A stretch of DNA of 35,473 nt, taken from Ruminococcus sp. (lineage in GTDB: Bacteria > Bacillota > Clostridia > Oscillospirales > Ruminococcaceae). A program made the translations under genes and the position numbers. A model generated the notes under the pieces. That model saw only the letters and a program-made list of their open reading frames with translations. It made no database searches and was not told where the DNA came from. Position 1 is the first letter of the stretch, and each line of letters starts with the position of its first letter. The stretch covers positions 1 to 35,473 of the forward strand of contig JAAVHI010000093.1 of the NCBI GenBank assembly GCA_014799785.1. Reading direction: 5' to 3'. Positions 1-6,854 of the stretch are shown piece after piece.

Positions 1-13
1 GACAAAGTAAATC

Positions 14-357
14 TCCAAAACGTCACAGTGTGACGTTTTGGACGGAGCAAACTATAGCGTGCTTTTAAATGCGGACGTTTTCCTGTCTGCCCATAATCAT
101 GTAAGATTGTTCGTTGAAAACAGTCCACCGGACTGTTTTCAAGGGTTACTGTGCTGCGTACCGCAATAAGGAGGGGCGGTCGTGTTCGCCCCTCCTCGAA
201 ATGGCTCTCGCCATTTCTCACCTCCTGCTCCGTTTTGGACGAAAAGGATTTCGCCGTCTGCGGACGGCGACCAAAGGGCTCCTCGCCCTTTGGAAACCTC
301 GCCAGCTGTGCTCAGCTGGATCAGCTTTAGTCGGCGGCTTTGCCGCCTGAGTGTTGC
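14..357. repeat. Array of eight intergenic hairpins (structured repeat)
   Basis: The first 360 bases hold no convincing gene but contain eight consecutive inverted repeats: 14-42 (13-14-bp arms around one central base), 114-142 (13-bp arms, loop ACC), 170-195, 198-217, 251-270, 271-293, 302-319 and 333-347. Several have perfect arms. The part from about 198 to 357 recurs in inverted orientation at the other end of the window. No U-tract follows most stems, so this is not a plain terminator. The modular hairpin design resembles palindromic intergenic repeats (REP/MITE-like), but I do not recognise a named family. Confidence 0.7.
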
Positions 358-393
358 GCATTTTTAACTCTCTCCAAATAATGCAAATGGGTA

Positions 394-422
394 TTGACAA
401 TTTACTGATTATACTATATAAT
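394..422 (+). promoter_or_regulatory. Sigma-A promoter of the lipase gene
   Basis: A consensus pair: TTGACA at 394-399, a 17-base spacer, and TATAAT at 417-422. The lipase start codon follows at 457, giving a short leader with GAGGAGG at 443-449. Confidence 0.85.
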
Positions 423-456
423 GTATAATATAATACCGTATAGAGGAGGCGGCCTT

Positions 457-1260
457 ATGAAAGCAGACACCTTATACCCCATCTTAATGGTTCACGGAAT
501 GGGTTTCCGCGACCGCAAGCGGCTTTGCTACTGGGGCAGGATACCAAAGGTTCTTGAAGAAAACGGCGCGCGGGTCTTTTTCGGCGGACAGGACAGCAGC
601 GGCTCGGTGGAAAGCAATGCCGAACAGCTGAGGCCGCGTCTGGAGGCTGTACTGGCGGAGACAGGCGCGGAAAAGGTCAACATTATTGCTCACTCCAAGG
701 GCGGACTTGAAGCGCGGTATCTTATTTCCTCAATGGGCTTCGGGGACAGGGTCGCTTCGCTGACTACTCTTTCCACGCCTCACAACGGCTCGCTTACCGT
801 TGACAAGCTTATGAAGATACCCGCTCCCGCGGTGAAGCTGGGCTGCAAAGCTGCCGACCTGTGGTTCAGGCTTGCGGGGGACAAAAATCCCGACACCTAC
901 AGCGCGGTGGATATGTTCAGGACTTCCTCCGCGGACAGCTTCAACGCGGCAAATCCCGACGACCCGCGGGTCTATTACCAAAGCTTCGGGTTCGTGATGA
1001 ACGGCTTTTTTTCGGATATTACTATGTGTATCCCATGGCTTGCGGTACACGCGGTCGAGGGCGAAAACGACGGCTTGCTTGCTCCGAGGGCGGTAAAGTG
1101 GACCAACTTCGGAGGCGTTTACAGGGGCGCGGGCAGACGGGGAATCTCCCACTGCGACGAGGTTGATATGCGCCGAAGCCGTCTTGACGTAAACGGCGGC
1201 GGGGACATCACAGACTTTTATCTGAACATTGTTTCAGGTCTGAAAGAAAAGGGCTTTTAA
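457..1260 (+). CDS. Alpha/beta-hydrolase, triacylglycerol lipase/esterase type
   Basis: A 267-residue lipase-like alpha/beta hydrolase, expected to cleave carboxylic esters of lipids or small acyl substrates. The oxyanion-side VHGMG lies at residues 12-16, the nucleophile elbow A-H-S-K-G-G has Ser80, and candidate Asp (E-N-D-G-L-L) and His (G-I-S-H-C-D) follow in the last third, so the triad looks complete. No signal peptide is visible, so it is probably cytoplasmic. An ATG at 421 would add 12 residues, but GAGGAGG (443-449) sits 7 bases before the ATG at 457, and the 421 codon overlaps the -10 box. It is monocistronic, with its own consensus promoter at 394-422. The substrate cannot be read from the sequence. 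Confidence 0.85.
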   Translation: MKADTLYPILMVHGMGFRDRKRLCYWGRIPKVLEENGARVFFGGQDSSGSVESNAEQLRPRLEAVLAETGAEKVNIIAHSKGGLEARYLISSMGFGDRVASLTTLSTPHNGSLTVDKLMKIPAPAVKLGCKAADLWFRLAGDKNPDTYSAVDMFRTSSADSFNAANPDDPRVYYQSFGFVMNGFFSDITMCIPWLAVHAVEGENDGLLAPRAVKWTNFGGVYRGAGRRGISHCDEVDMRRSRLDVNGGGDITDFYLNIVSGLKEKGF

Positions 1261-1346
1261 CAAGACTTCCAAATAAATCCTTTTGAGATTTTCAAACCCG
1301 TTTTTTGTGTAGATTTTACAAAACGAAACAAATTTTCGATTTTGAC

Positions 1347-1375
1347 TTGACGAACATATGTTTTATAGCTATAAT
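1347..1375 (+). promoter_or_regulatory. Sigma-A promoter of the coiled-coil/sigma-like operon
   Basis: TTGACG at 1347-1352, a 17-base spacer and TATAAT at 1370-1375. The first start codon is at 1498, so the transcript has a leader of roughly 115 bases with GC-rich complementary stretches (for example CCGAC/GATCGG near 1400-1420) that match no riboswitch I know. Confidence 0.8.
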
Positions 1376-1497
1376 TAAAAGTGAGGAATTTGACAGATAC
1401 TCCGACCGCCCAACCGATCGGAAGCCTGCCTGCGGAAAACAGCTGCGGTCAAGTTTACCGCTTGTCTACACGTCGTTGAAACGGAGGTTTGTTTACT

Positions 1498-1731
1498 ATG
1501 AAGGAATACGTTAATATGCTCACCCAGTACAAACGCACGGAGGCCGACCTTAGGAAACGCATTGCGGAGCTTAACGAAAAGCTTAAAGGCACAATGGAGA
1601 CCATCGAACGGGAGGATACCATCAGACGGAAGCTCACTCTCGAACAGGAGCTTTATGATCTGCTTGAAGTTATATACAGACTTTACGATTACGCCGGCTG
1701 CGGGGTGAACGACAGATGCAGAAACGCCTGA
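1498..1731 (+). CDS. Small coiled-coil protein, function unknown
   Basis: A 77-residue, highly charged, almost entirely helical protein with heptad-like spacing (for example L-R-K-R-I-A-E-L-N-E-K-L-K) over residues 15-65. It contains no Cys-rich or enzymatic motif. ATG 1498 is preferred, with GGAGG at 1483-1487 ten bases upstream; a TTG at 1489 is an in-frame alternative. The stop lies inside the next gene (16-base overlap), so the two are translationally coupled. Small helical partners of this kind often accompany sigma-like regulators in Firmicutes and their phages; a role as partner or regulator of the next gene is inference only. Confidence 0.65.
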   Translation: MKEYVNMLTQYKRTEADLRKRIAELNEKLKGTMETIEREDTIRRKLTLEQELYDLLEVIYRLYDYAGCGVNDRCRNA

Positions 1732-2021
1732 AAAACGATTTCCTCGGCGAAGCGGAATTCTGCGCGGACAAGCAGATATCCGCGCTTATCGGAGACGCGG
1801 AAACAGGCGGCGACAAGCACCGTCTCATGATAAAGATCATGCGGAACATCATCGAGAACGAGCTTTCGGAAAGGCAGAGACAGATGATAGGTCTTTACTA
1901 TTTCAAGCGTCTGAATATCCCCGAGATCGCGGAAATGCTGGGCGTGAACCGCTCCACCGTGTCGCGGACGCTTTCCCGCGGCAGAAGAAATATTCTGGAA
2001 AAGATGAAATATTTTGTATGA
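1716..2021 (+). CDS. Sigma-70 region 4-like DNA-binding regulator
   Basis: A 101-residue protein whose second half is a sigma region 4 helix-turn-helix: the lead-in L-S-E-R-Q-R-Q-M-I-G at about 50-59, then the HTH over about 67-90 (I-P-E-I-A-E-M-L-G-V-N-R-S-T-V-S-R). Sigma region 2 is absent, so it is unlikely to be a complete sigma factor. It more likely binds a -35-like element as an accessory or phage/ICE-type regulator. It overlaps the coiled-coil gene by 16 bases and is followed 28 bases later by the decarboxylase gene, which it may be cotranscribed with. The N-terminal half (1-45) is unrecognised. Confidence 0.75.
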   Translation: MQKRLKNDFLGEAEFCADKQISALIGDAETGGDKHRLMIKIMRNIIENELSERQRQMIGLYYFKRLNIPEIAEMLGVNRSTVSRTLSRGRRNILEKMKYFV

Positions 2022-2049
2022 ACCAATACATAAGCAAGGAATGATAAAC

Positions 2050-3381
2050 ATGAATACACCGATATACGATTTTGTAAACCGTTACGCAAACAGCGGAACT
2101 GTCCGCGCGCATATGCCCGGACACAAGGGAAGAAGTCCCGCGTGGTGCGGCTTCGGAGAGGCTTTCCCCTACGACATTACCGAAATAAAGGGCGCGGATT
2201 CACTGTACGAAGCAGGCGGTATCATTGCCGAAAGCGAGAAAAACGCCGCTTCCCTTTTCGGTACGGCTGCGACCTTTTACTCGGCGGGAGGCTCTACCCT
2301 CTGCATACAGGCTATGCTTACGGCGGTATGCGGTCGGGGACGCTCCTTTATCTGCGGCAGGAACGCTCACCGCTCGGTGATGAACTCCTGCGTACTGCTT
2401 GACTTGGAGCCCTGCTGGCTTTATCCCGACTATGAGGACGGCTCGGTGGTTTCGGGAAAGATCACCGCCGCTTCGGTTGAAAAGGCGATAGAACGGTATC
2501 GGGACAAAAACCCCGCTTGCGTCTTCATAACCTCTCCCGACTATCTGGGACGGTTTGCTCCCGTCGCGGAGATTGCCGAGGTATGTCACCGACACGGACT
2601 TCTGCTTCTGGTGGACAACGCTCACGGCGCGTATCTTGCTTTTCTGGAGGAAAATCTCCACCCAATTGCGCTTGGCGCGGATATGTGCTGCGACTCGGCG
2701 CACAAGACCCTGCCTGTACTTACGGGAGGGGCGTATCTTCACGTTCGGGACGAGAAGTTCGTACCCGAGATAAAGCGGGATATGGCTCTTTTCGGAAGCA
2801 CAAGTCCCAGCTATCTTATTATGGAAAGTCTTGACCTGTGCAACAAGTACCTTGCGGGGGACTTCCGCGCCGAGCTTGCGGAGACGGTAAAGCTTGTCTC
2901 CGACTTCAAGGAGCGCTTTGCACATTTAGCCGTACCCGATACGGAGCCGCTTAAGGTCTCGTTCTATTCGTACCCATGCGGTCTGCGTGGATACGAGCTT
3001 GCGGAACAGCTCCGCAGGAACGGCGTTGAGGTGGAGTACGCCGACGAGACCCATGCGGTGCTGATGTTTTCCGCTTCAAGCACGGCGGAGGATTTTTCCA
3101 AAGCCGCTTATGCCGCGGAGAGACTGATGTGTCCCAGAATACTTCTCAGACCGCCACAGTTTGCCGTCCCCGAAGCGGAGAGGGCAATGTCCCCGCGGGA
3201 GGCTTTTTTCGCACCGCATGAGACTGTGGCGGTCGAAGATGCCATAGGAAGAATATCCGCGGAAGGTGTTTCAGTGTGTCCTCCGTGTATACCAATAGCG
3301 GCGGCTGGAGAGGTCATCGACGAAAATATAATAAAAATTTTAAAAATCTATAGCATTTTTCATGTGAATGTGGTACAATAA
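2050..3381 (+). CDS. yaaO: PLP-dependent Orn/Lys/Arg decarboxylase family protein (YaaO-like)
   Basis: A 443-residue member of the fold-I Orn/Lys/Arg decarboxylase family, expected to decarboxylate a basic amino acid to a polyamine precursor; the substrate is not certain. Visible markers are the N-terminal H-M-P-G-H-K-G (21-27), the cofactor Asp in V-D-N-A-H-G (Asp189) and the PLP lysine in S-A-H-K-T-L-P (Lys219). The C-terminal domain is short, as in YaaO. ATG 2050 is preferred over ATG 2041 because the AAGGA at 2036-2040 abuts the latter. The order yaaO-darA-holB-ricT matches B. subtilis yaaO-tmk-yaaQ-yaaR-holB-yaaT except that tmk and yaaR are missing. Confidence 0.85.
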   Translation: MNTPIYDFVNRYANSGTVRAHMPGHKGRSPAWCGFGEAFPYDITEIKGADSLYEAGGIIAESEKNAASLFGTAATFYSAGGSTLCIQAMLTAVCGRGRSFICGRNAHRSVMNSCVLLDLEPCWLYPDYEDGSVVSGKITAASVEKAIERYRDKNPACVFITSPDYLGRFAPVAEIAEVCHRHGLLLLVDNAHGAYLAFLEENLHPIALGADMCCDSAHKTLPVLTGGAYLHVRDEKFVPEIKRDMALFGSTSPSYLIMESLDLCNKYLAGDFRAELAETVKLVSDFKERFAHLAVPDTEPLKVSFYSYPCGLRGYELAEQLRRNGVEVEYADETHAVLMFSASSTAEDFSKAAYAAERLMCPRILLRPPQFAVPEAERAMSPREAFFAPHETVAVEDAIGRISAEGVSVCPPCIPIAAAGEVIDENIIKILKIYSIFHVNVVQ

Positions 3382-3405
3382 AAATGTACATACTTTTGGA
3401 CAATA

Positions 3406-3437
3406 CCTGTTTTTGTTGCATCGCATACAAAAACAGG
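3406..3437 (+). promoter_or_regulatory. Leader hairpin in front of darA
   Basis: A perfect 11-bp stem (CCTGTTTTTGT at 3406-3416, ACAAAAACAGG at 3427-3437) with a 10-base loop, ending 7 bases before the darA ribosome binding site GGAGG (3445-3449). It lacks a trailing U-tract, so it is not an intrinsic terminator. A possible extended -10 (TGGTACAAT, 3370-3378) lies upstream, suggesting a separate darA transcript that begins with this hairpin. Confidence 0.55.
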
Positions 3438-3454
3438 GATCATTGGAGGTTCGC

Positions 3455-3781
3455 ATGAAGCTTATTTACGCAATAGTCAACAACGACGACAGCCACGACG
3501 TTTCCTCAACGCTGACAAGGGCGGGATTTTTTGCCACAAAGCTTGCGTCTACGGGCGGCTTTCTTATGGCGGGAAACACCACGTTCCTCATCTGCGCGGA
3601 GAACGACAAGGTGGACGAGATAATCGGTATCATCAAGGAACGCTCCCGCAGGAGAAAACAGTATATGCCCGCGGGAAATATCGTCGGCTCGGAAATGCAC
3701 GGGGCAAGCTTTCCCGTGGAGGTCTCCGTGGGCGGCGCGACTATCTTTGTCACCGACGTGGAGCGGTTTGAAAAGGTATGA
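3455..3781 (+). CDS. darA: Cyclic di-AMP receptor (PII-like DarA/PstA)
   Basis: A 108-residue PII-like signalling protein that binds cyclic di-AMP as a trimer; its downstream targets in the family are poorly defined. Family signatures are present: the T-R-A-G-F-F-A-T-K-L-A-S-T-G-G-F-L block (21-37) and G-N-T-T-F-L-I (about 40-46), which form the ligand pocket, and the G-G-A-T-I-F-V C-terminal strand. The start at ATG 3455 follows GGAGG by 5 bases; an upstream in-frame extension to 3368 has no ribosome binding site and would cross the leader hairpin. Its stop overlaps the holB start (ATGA), so the two are coupled, as in other Firmicutes. Confidence 0.9.
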   Translation: MKLIYAIVNNDDSHDVSSTLTRAGFFATKLASTGGFLMAGNTTFLICAENDKVDEIIGIIKERSRRRKQYMPAGNIVGSEMHGASFPVEVSVGGATIFVTDVERFEKV

Positions 3782-4743
3782 TAAAGCTTTGGTCTAAGGA
3801 ACAGTTTGTCTCGACGGTCGGGGCTATGAAGCGTGAGGGCAGAATGGCTCACGCGTTTCTGCTTACCGGCGAAAGAGGCGCGGGAAAGAAAACCGCGGCG
3901 GACTACATTGCAATGACCCTGCTCTGCGAAAAGGGTGGGGACGCACCCTGCGGGGAATGCCGCCATTGCAGGAGGATACTTGAAAACACTCACCCCGACG
4001 TTATCAGACCCGAAAAAAGCGGCAAGAAGCAGATCTACAACCGCGATACGATACGCGGTATCTGCTCGGACGCTTACGTCAAGCCAAACGACTGCGACGC
4101 TAAGGTCTATATCTTCACCGACTGCGAAAGCGTTGAGGAGGCTACTCAGAACCTTATGCTGAAGCTTATCGAGGAGCCGCCCGATACGGCGTACTTTATC
4201 TTCACCGCCGTAAGCAGGAGCGTGTTCCTGCCGACGATACTGTCGAGAGTGATAACGCTGGGAATTCCCGAATGTACCGAGGAGGACTGCCGTCTGGCGC
4301 TTGCGGACATGGGCTTTTCCTCGGAGGAGATCGACGGGGCGGTGGAACGCTTCCACGGGAATATCGGAAACTGCGCCGATTACCTTAAAGGCGGGGAAAC
4401 TGCCGAAAACGTTGAAATTTGCAGAGACGTTATAGCCGCCATAGCCGCGGGAGACGAATACGGTCTGCTGACGGCGCTGCACCGTATCGGCGACAACAGG
4501 AACAGAATAAAGCTTGTAATGGAGCTTGCGGACAAAACTATCCGCGACGCCTGCGTGCTGAGAATGGGTACTGCTCCCATGATCGGCTGCGACCCCAAGG
4601 GCGCGGAGGCTCTCTCGCGGAAAATAAGCATGAAGCGGGCGGAGGTCATTCACGAAGCTATCGGGCGGGTATCCGTCCACTGCGGAATGAATATGAACGT
4701 GCCGTCGGAAATATCGGCGTTTGTCTGTGCCATTATGGGATAG
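3778..4743 (+). CDS. holB: DNA polymerase III delta' subunit
   Basis: A 321-residue clamp-loader subunit that helps load the beta sliding clamp at the replication fork. A P-loop-like G-E-R-G-A-G-K-K-T sits at 31-39, the zinc-module cysteines are Cys50, Cys58, Cys61 and Cys64, and K-L-I-E-E-P-P plus a downstream S-R-V-I (SRC-like) complete the AAA+ core. The length is typical of Firmicute HolB. It starts within the darA stop codon (ATGA overlap) and is followed after 18 bases by ricT, an order widely conserved in Gram-positives. The start is fixed by this overlap. Confidence 0.93.
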   Translation: MIKLWSKEQFVSTVGAMKREGRMAHAFLLTGERGAGKKTAADYIAMTLLCEKGGDAPCGECRHCRRILENTHPDVIRPEKSGKKQIYNRDTIRGICSDAYVKPNDCDAKVYIFTDCESVEEATQNLMLKLIEEPPDTAYFIFTAVSRSVFLPTILSRVITLGIPECTEEDCRLALADMGFSSEEIDGAVERFHGNIGNCADYLKGGETAENVEICRDVIAAIAAGDEYGLLTALHRIGDNRNRIKLVMELADKTIRDACVLRMGTAPMIGCDPKGAEALSRKISMKRAEVIHEAIGRVSVHCGMNMNVPSEISAFVCAIMG

Positions 4744-4761
4744 AAAGGAATTACAGTCTGT

Positions 4762-5628
4762 ATGACCGAAATTATTGGAGTACGGTTTAAAAAGACCGGC
4801 AAGATTTATTATTTTTCCCCTGCGGGAATTAAAGCGGAGGAGGGCACTCTGGTTATTGTGGAGACCGCCCGCGGCGTTGAGTGCGGCGAGGTGGTCATGC
4901 CAAACAGGCAGGTCGAGGACTCACAGATAACCGCTCCGCTGAAAGAGATAATCCGTATCGTTACGCCTCAGGATATGAAAATACTGGAGCAGAACAGGAT
5001 AAAGGAAAAGAACGCCTTTAAGATATGCGAGGAAAAAATTGCCGCCCACAAGCTTGATATGAGCCTTGTAGACGTTGAATGCACCTTCGACAACAACAAG
5101 CTGCTGTTTTACTTTACGGCGGAGACCCGCGTGGACTTCCGCGAGCTTGTAAAAGACCTTGCGTCGGTGTTCAGGACCCGTATTGAGCTGCGGCAGATAG
5201 GCGTCCGTGACGAAGCGAAAATTCTGGGCGGACTTGGCATCTGCGGCAGGGAGTTCTGCTGCAAGGGCTTTCTGGGAGAATTCCAGCCCGTGTCAATAAA
5301 AATGGCAAAGGAGCAGGGACTTTCCCTTAATCCCACGAAAATTTCGGGCACCTGCGGCAGGCTTATGTGCTGTCTCAAATACGAGCAGGACGCTTACGAG
5401 TTCCTGCAAAAAAATACCCCCAAAGTCGGGGCTTATGTCAAGACGCCCGATTTCAGGGGATACGTTGAGGAAGTCAACCTGCTGACAGGCAAGCTTAAGG
5501 TCAAGCCGGAAAAGTCCGAGGACGCGGCGGTCATTTTCGATAAAGAGGACGTGACCATAATCCGCGACGGAAAAATAAAAATTGACAAGGACGAGCTTAA
5601 AGCTCTGAAAGGATTGGAGGATAAATAA
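4762..5628 (+). CDS. ricT: PSP1-domain protein RicT (YaaT)
   Basis: A 288-residue PSP1 protein. In B. subtilis RicT (YaaT) works with RicA and RicF in a complex that carries [4Fe-4S] clusters, stimulates RNase Y-dependent mRNA maturation and influences Spo0A phosphorylation. The signature cysteines are here: G-I-C-G-R-E-F-C-C (Cys161, 166, 167) and T-C-G-R-L-M-C-C (Cys198, 203, 204). The C-terminal tail after about 265 is charged and variable. It sits directly after holB as in most Firmicutes. No ricA or ricF lies in this window. Only four bases separate it from the next small gene. Confidence 0.92.
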   Translation: MTEIIGVRFKKTGKIYYFSPAGIKAEEGTLVIVETARGVECGEVVMPNRQVEDSQITAPLKEIIRIVTPQDMKILEQNRIKEKNAFKICEEKIAAHKLDMSLVDVECTFDNNKLLFYFTAETRVDFRELVKDLASVFRTRIELRQIGVRDEAKILGGLGICGREFCCKGFLGEFQPVSIKMAKEQGLSLNPTKISGTCGRLMCCLKYEQDAYEFLQKNTPKVGAYVKTPDFRGYVEEVNLLTGKLKVKPEKSEDAAVIFDKEDVTIIRDGKIKIDKDELKALKGLEDK

Positions 5629-5631
5629 TCT

Positions 5632-5865
5632 ATGAAAACGAGAGAATATGTTGAGGTACAGAAAAGCAACACGGCGGCGCTGGTTTTGTCAATACTGGCG
5701 GCGGTAATGTCCGCGGCGGCGCTTGCGGTGGGAATAATCGCGCTGGTGAGAAGCTTCGCGGGCAGTTCGGGAAGAAGACTCAGCCCCAGCGAGTACGACT
5801 GCTATATCAGCCACGATGATGATGACGAAGAGGAAAACATAGGCAGCGACACTTTAGCTTTTTAA
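5632..5865 (+). CDS. Small single-pass membrane protein, unknown function
   Basis: A 77-residue protein with one long, Ala/Leu-rich transmembrane helix (about 14-42, A-A-L-V-L-S-I-L-A-A-V onward) and an acidic tail (D-D-D-D-E-E-E-N). It begins 4 bases after the ricT stop, with GGAGG inside the end of ricT, so it is almost certainly cotranscribed and translationally coupled. It ends 28 bases before the SPFH gene. I do not recognise the family. Position and size suggest a membrane partner for RicT or the SPFH protein, which is inference. Confidence 0.7.
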   Translation: MKTREYVEVQKSNTAALVLSILAAVMSAAALAVGIIALVRSFAGSSGRRLSPSEYDCYISHDDDDEEENIGSDTLAF

Positions 5866-5892
5866 GGCTCTTGGTTCTGAAAGGAGATACAA

Positions 5893-6804
5893 ATGGCAAA
5901 GGATAATAATGTTGTGAACGTTGGCGGCGGTACGGTGCGCAAGATCGTGACCGCCGTGGTGATACTGTTTATCGCGTTAATTGTGGTGATGAACTCGTTC
6001 ACCACCGTAAAGGCGGGTCATTCGGGCGTTGTTACTACGTTCGGAAAGGTCTCGGAAACGGTTCTCGCCGAGGGACTTCACTTCAAGATACCGTTTATTC
6101 AGGACATAATCCTGATCGACAACCGGGTCAAAAAGGCGGAGGCTAACTGTACGGCGGCTTCAAAGGATTTGCAGACGGTGTCCTCCACAATCGCGGTAAA
6201 CTATAAGGTGCTGAACGGCTACTCCGCAAGGGTGTACAAGGACATCGGCATGGACTACGAAGCGGTGATAATCACGCCGTCAATTCAGGAATGCGTAAAA
6301 GCTGTCACCGCAAAATTCACCGCCGAGGAGCTTATTACAAACCGTCAGGCAATCGGCGACCAGATGATGGAGCTTCTGAAGGACAAGATCAGTACATACG
6401 GAATCGAGATACAGATCTTCAACATCACAGCTTTTGACTTCACGGACGAATACAACGCCGCCATCGAAGCAAAGCAGACGGCTCAGCAGAACGCTCTCAA
6501 GGCGGAGCAGGACTTGCAGAGGATCAAGGTAGAGGCGGAACAGAAGATCGCTCAGGCTCAGGCGGAGGCGGAAGCCTACAGGCTGAAATCCGAGCAGATC
6601 ACTCCCGAAATACTCATAAGCAACTACATTGAAAAATGGGACGGAAAGCTTCCCACCGTGGTTTCCGGCGACAACGGAACTATGATGATCGATCTTTCAA
6701 AGCTTCTTGAAAGCATGGGAAATACGAAGTCGGGAAGTACGGCTAATACAACTCCGGTATATCAGACTCCCGCAGCAACCGACGCGGCGGATACTGAGGA
6801 GTAA
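5893..6804 (+). CDS. SPFH/band 7 (prohibitin-like) membrane protein
   Basis: A 303-residue prohibitin/HflK-type protein. One N-terminal transmembrane helix spans about 13-36 (I-V-T-A-V-V-I-L-F-I-A-L-I-V-V), then the SPFH domain covers about 38-195, starting V-K-A-G-H-S-G-V-V-T-T-F-G-K-V. A long Ala/Glu/Gln-rich coiled coil follows (about 195-235), then a Thr/Ala-rich tail. Such proteins form ring-like membrane scaffolds and organise membrane microdomains or regulate FtsH-like proteases. AAGGAG precedes the ATG. It is the last gene of the ricT run and ends at a strong terminator. Confidence 0.9.
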   Translation: MAKDNNVVNVGGGTVRKIVTAVVILFIALIVVMNSFTTVKAGHSGVVTTFGKVSETVLAEGLHFKIPFIQDIILIDNRVKKAEANCTAASKDLQTVSSTIAVNYKVLNGYSARVYKDIGMDYEAVIITPSIQECVKAVTAKFTAEELITNRQAIGDQMMELLKDKISTYGIEIQIFNITAFDFTDEYNAAIEAKQTAQQNALKAEQDLQRIKVEAEQKIAQAQAEAEAYRLKSEQITPEILISNYIEKWDGKLPTVVSGDNGTMMIDLSKLLESMGNTKSGSTANTTPVYQTPAATDAADTEE

Positions 6805-6817
6805 ATACAGCAAAAAT

Positions 6818-6849
6818 AAAACCGAGGATTTTAGCATCCTCGGTTTTTT
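6818..6849. terminator. Bidirectional intrinsic terminator
   Basis: Arms AAAACCGAGGA (6818-6828) and TCCTCGGTTTT (6837-6847), then a T-run on the + strand and an A-run before it that becomes the U-tract on the - strand. It sits between the convergent SPFH gene and diguanylate cyclase gene and serves both. Confidence 0.9.
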
Positions 6850-6854
6850 ATTTG

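Noticed and set aside
14..357. CRISPR array or terminator cluster
   Set aside because: Stems differ from each other and spacing is irregular, so not CRISPR; most stems lack a U-tract, so not plain terminators.
114..400. Short open frames on both strands over the hairpin array
   Set aside because: They arise from the GC-rich inverted repeats, have no ribosome binding sites and show low-complexity Arg/Ala-rich composition.
1305..1514. 69-residue open frame before the coiled-coil gene
   Set aside because: It spans the promoter and leader of the next gene, has no Shine-Dalgarno sequence and an implausible composition.
3368..3454. N-terminal extension of DarA
   Set aside because: It crosses the leader hairpin and lacks a ribosome binding site, and DarA homologues begin at M-K-L-I-Y-A-I.
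3466..4680. 404-residue frame opposite darA and holB, and other long antisense frames opposite GH3, GH44 and rnf genes
   Set aside because: They mirror codon bias of well-identified genes on the other strand and match no family.
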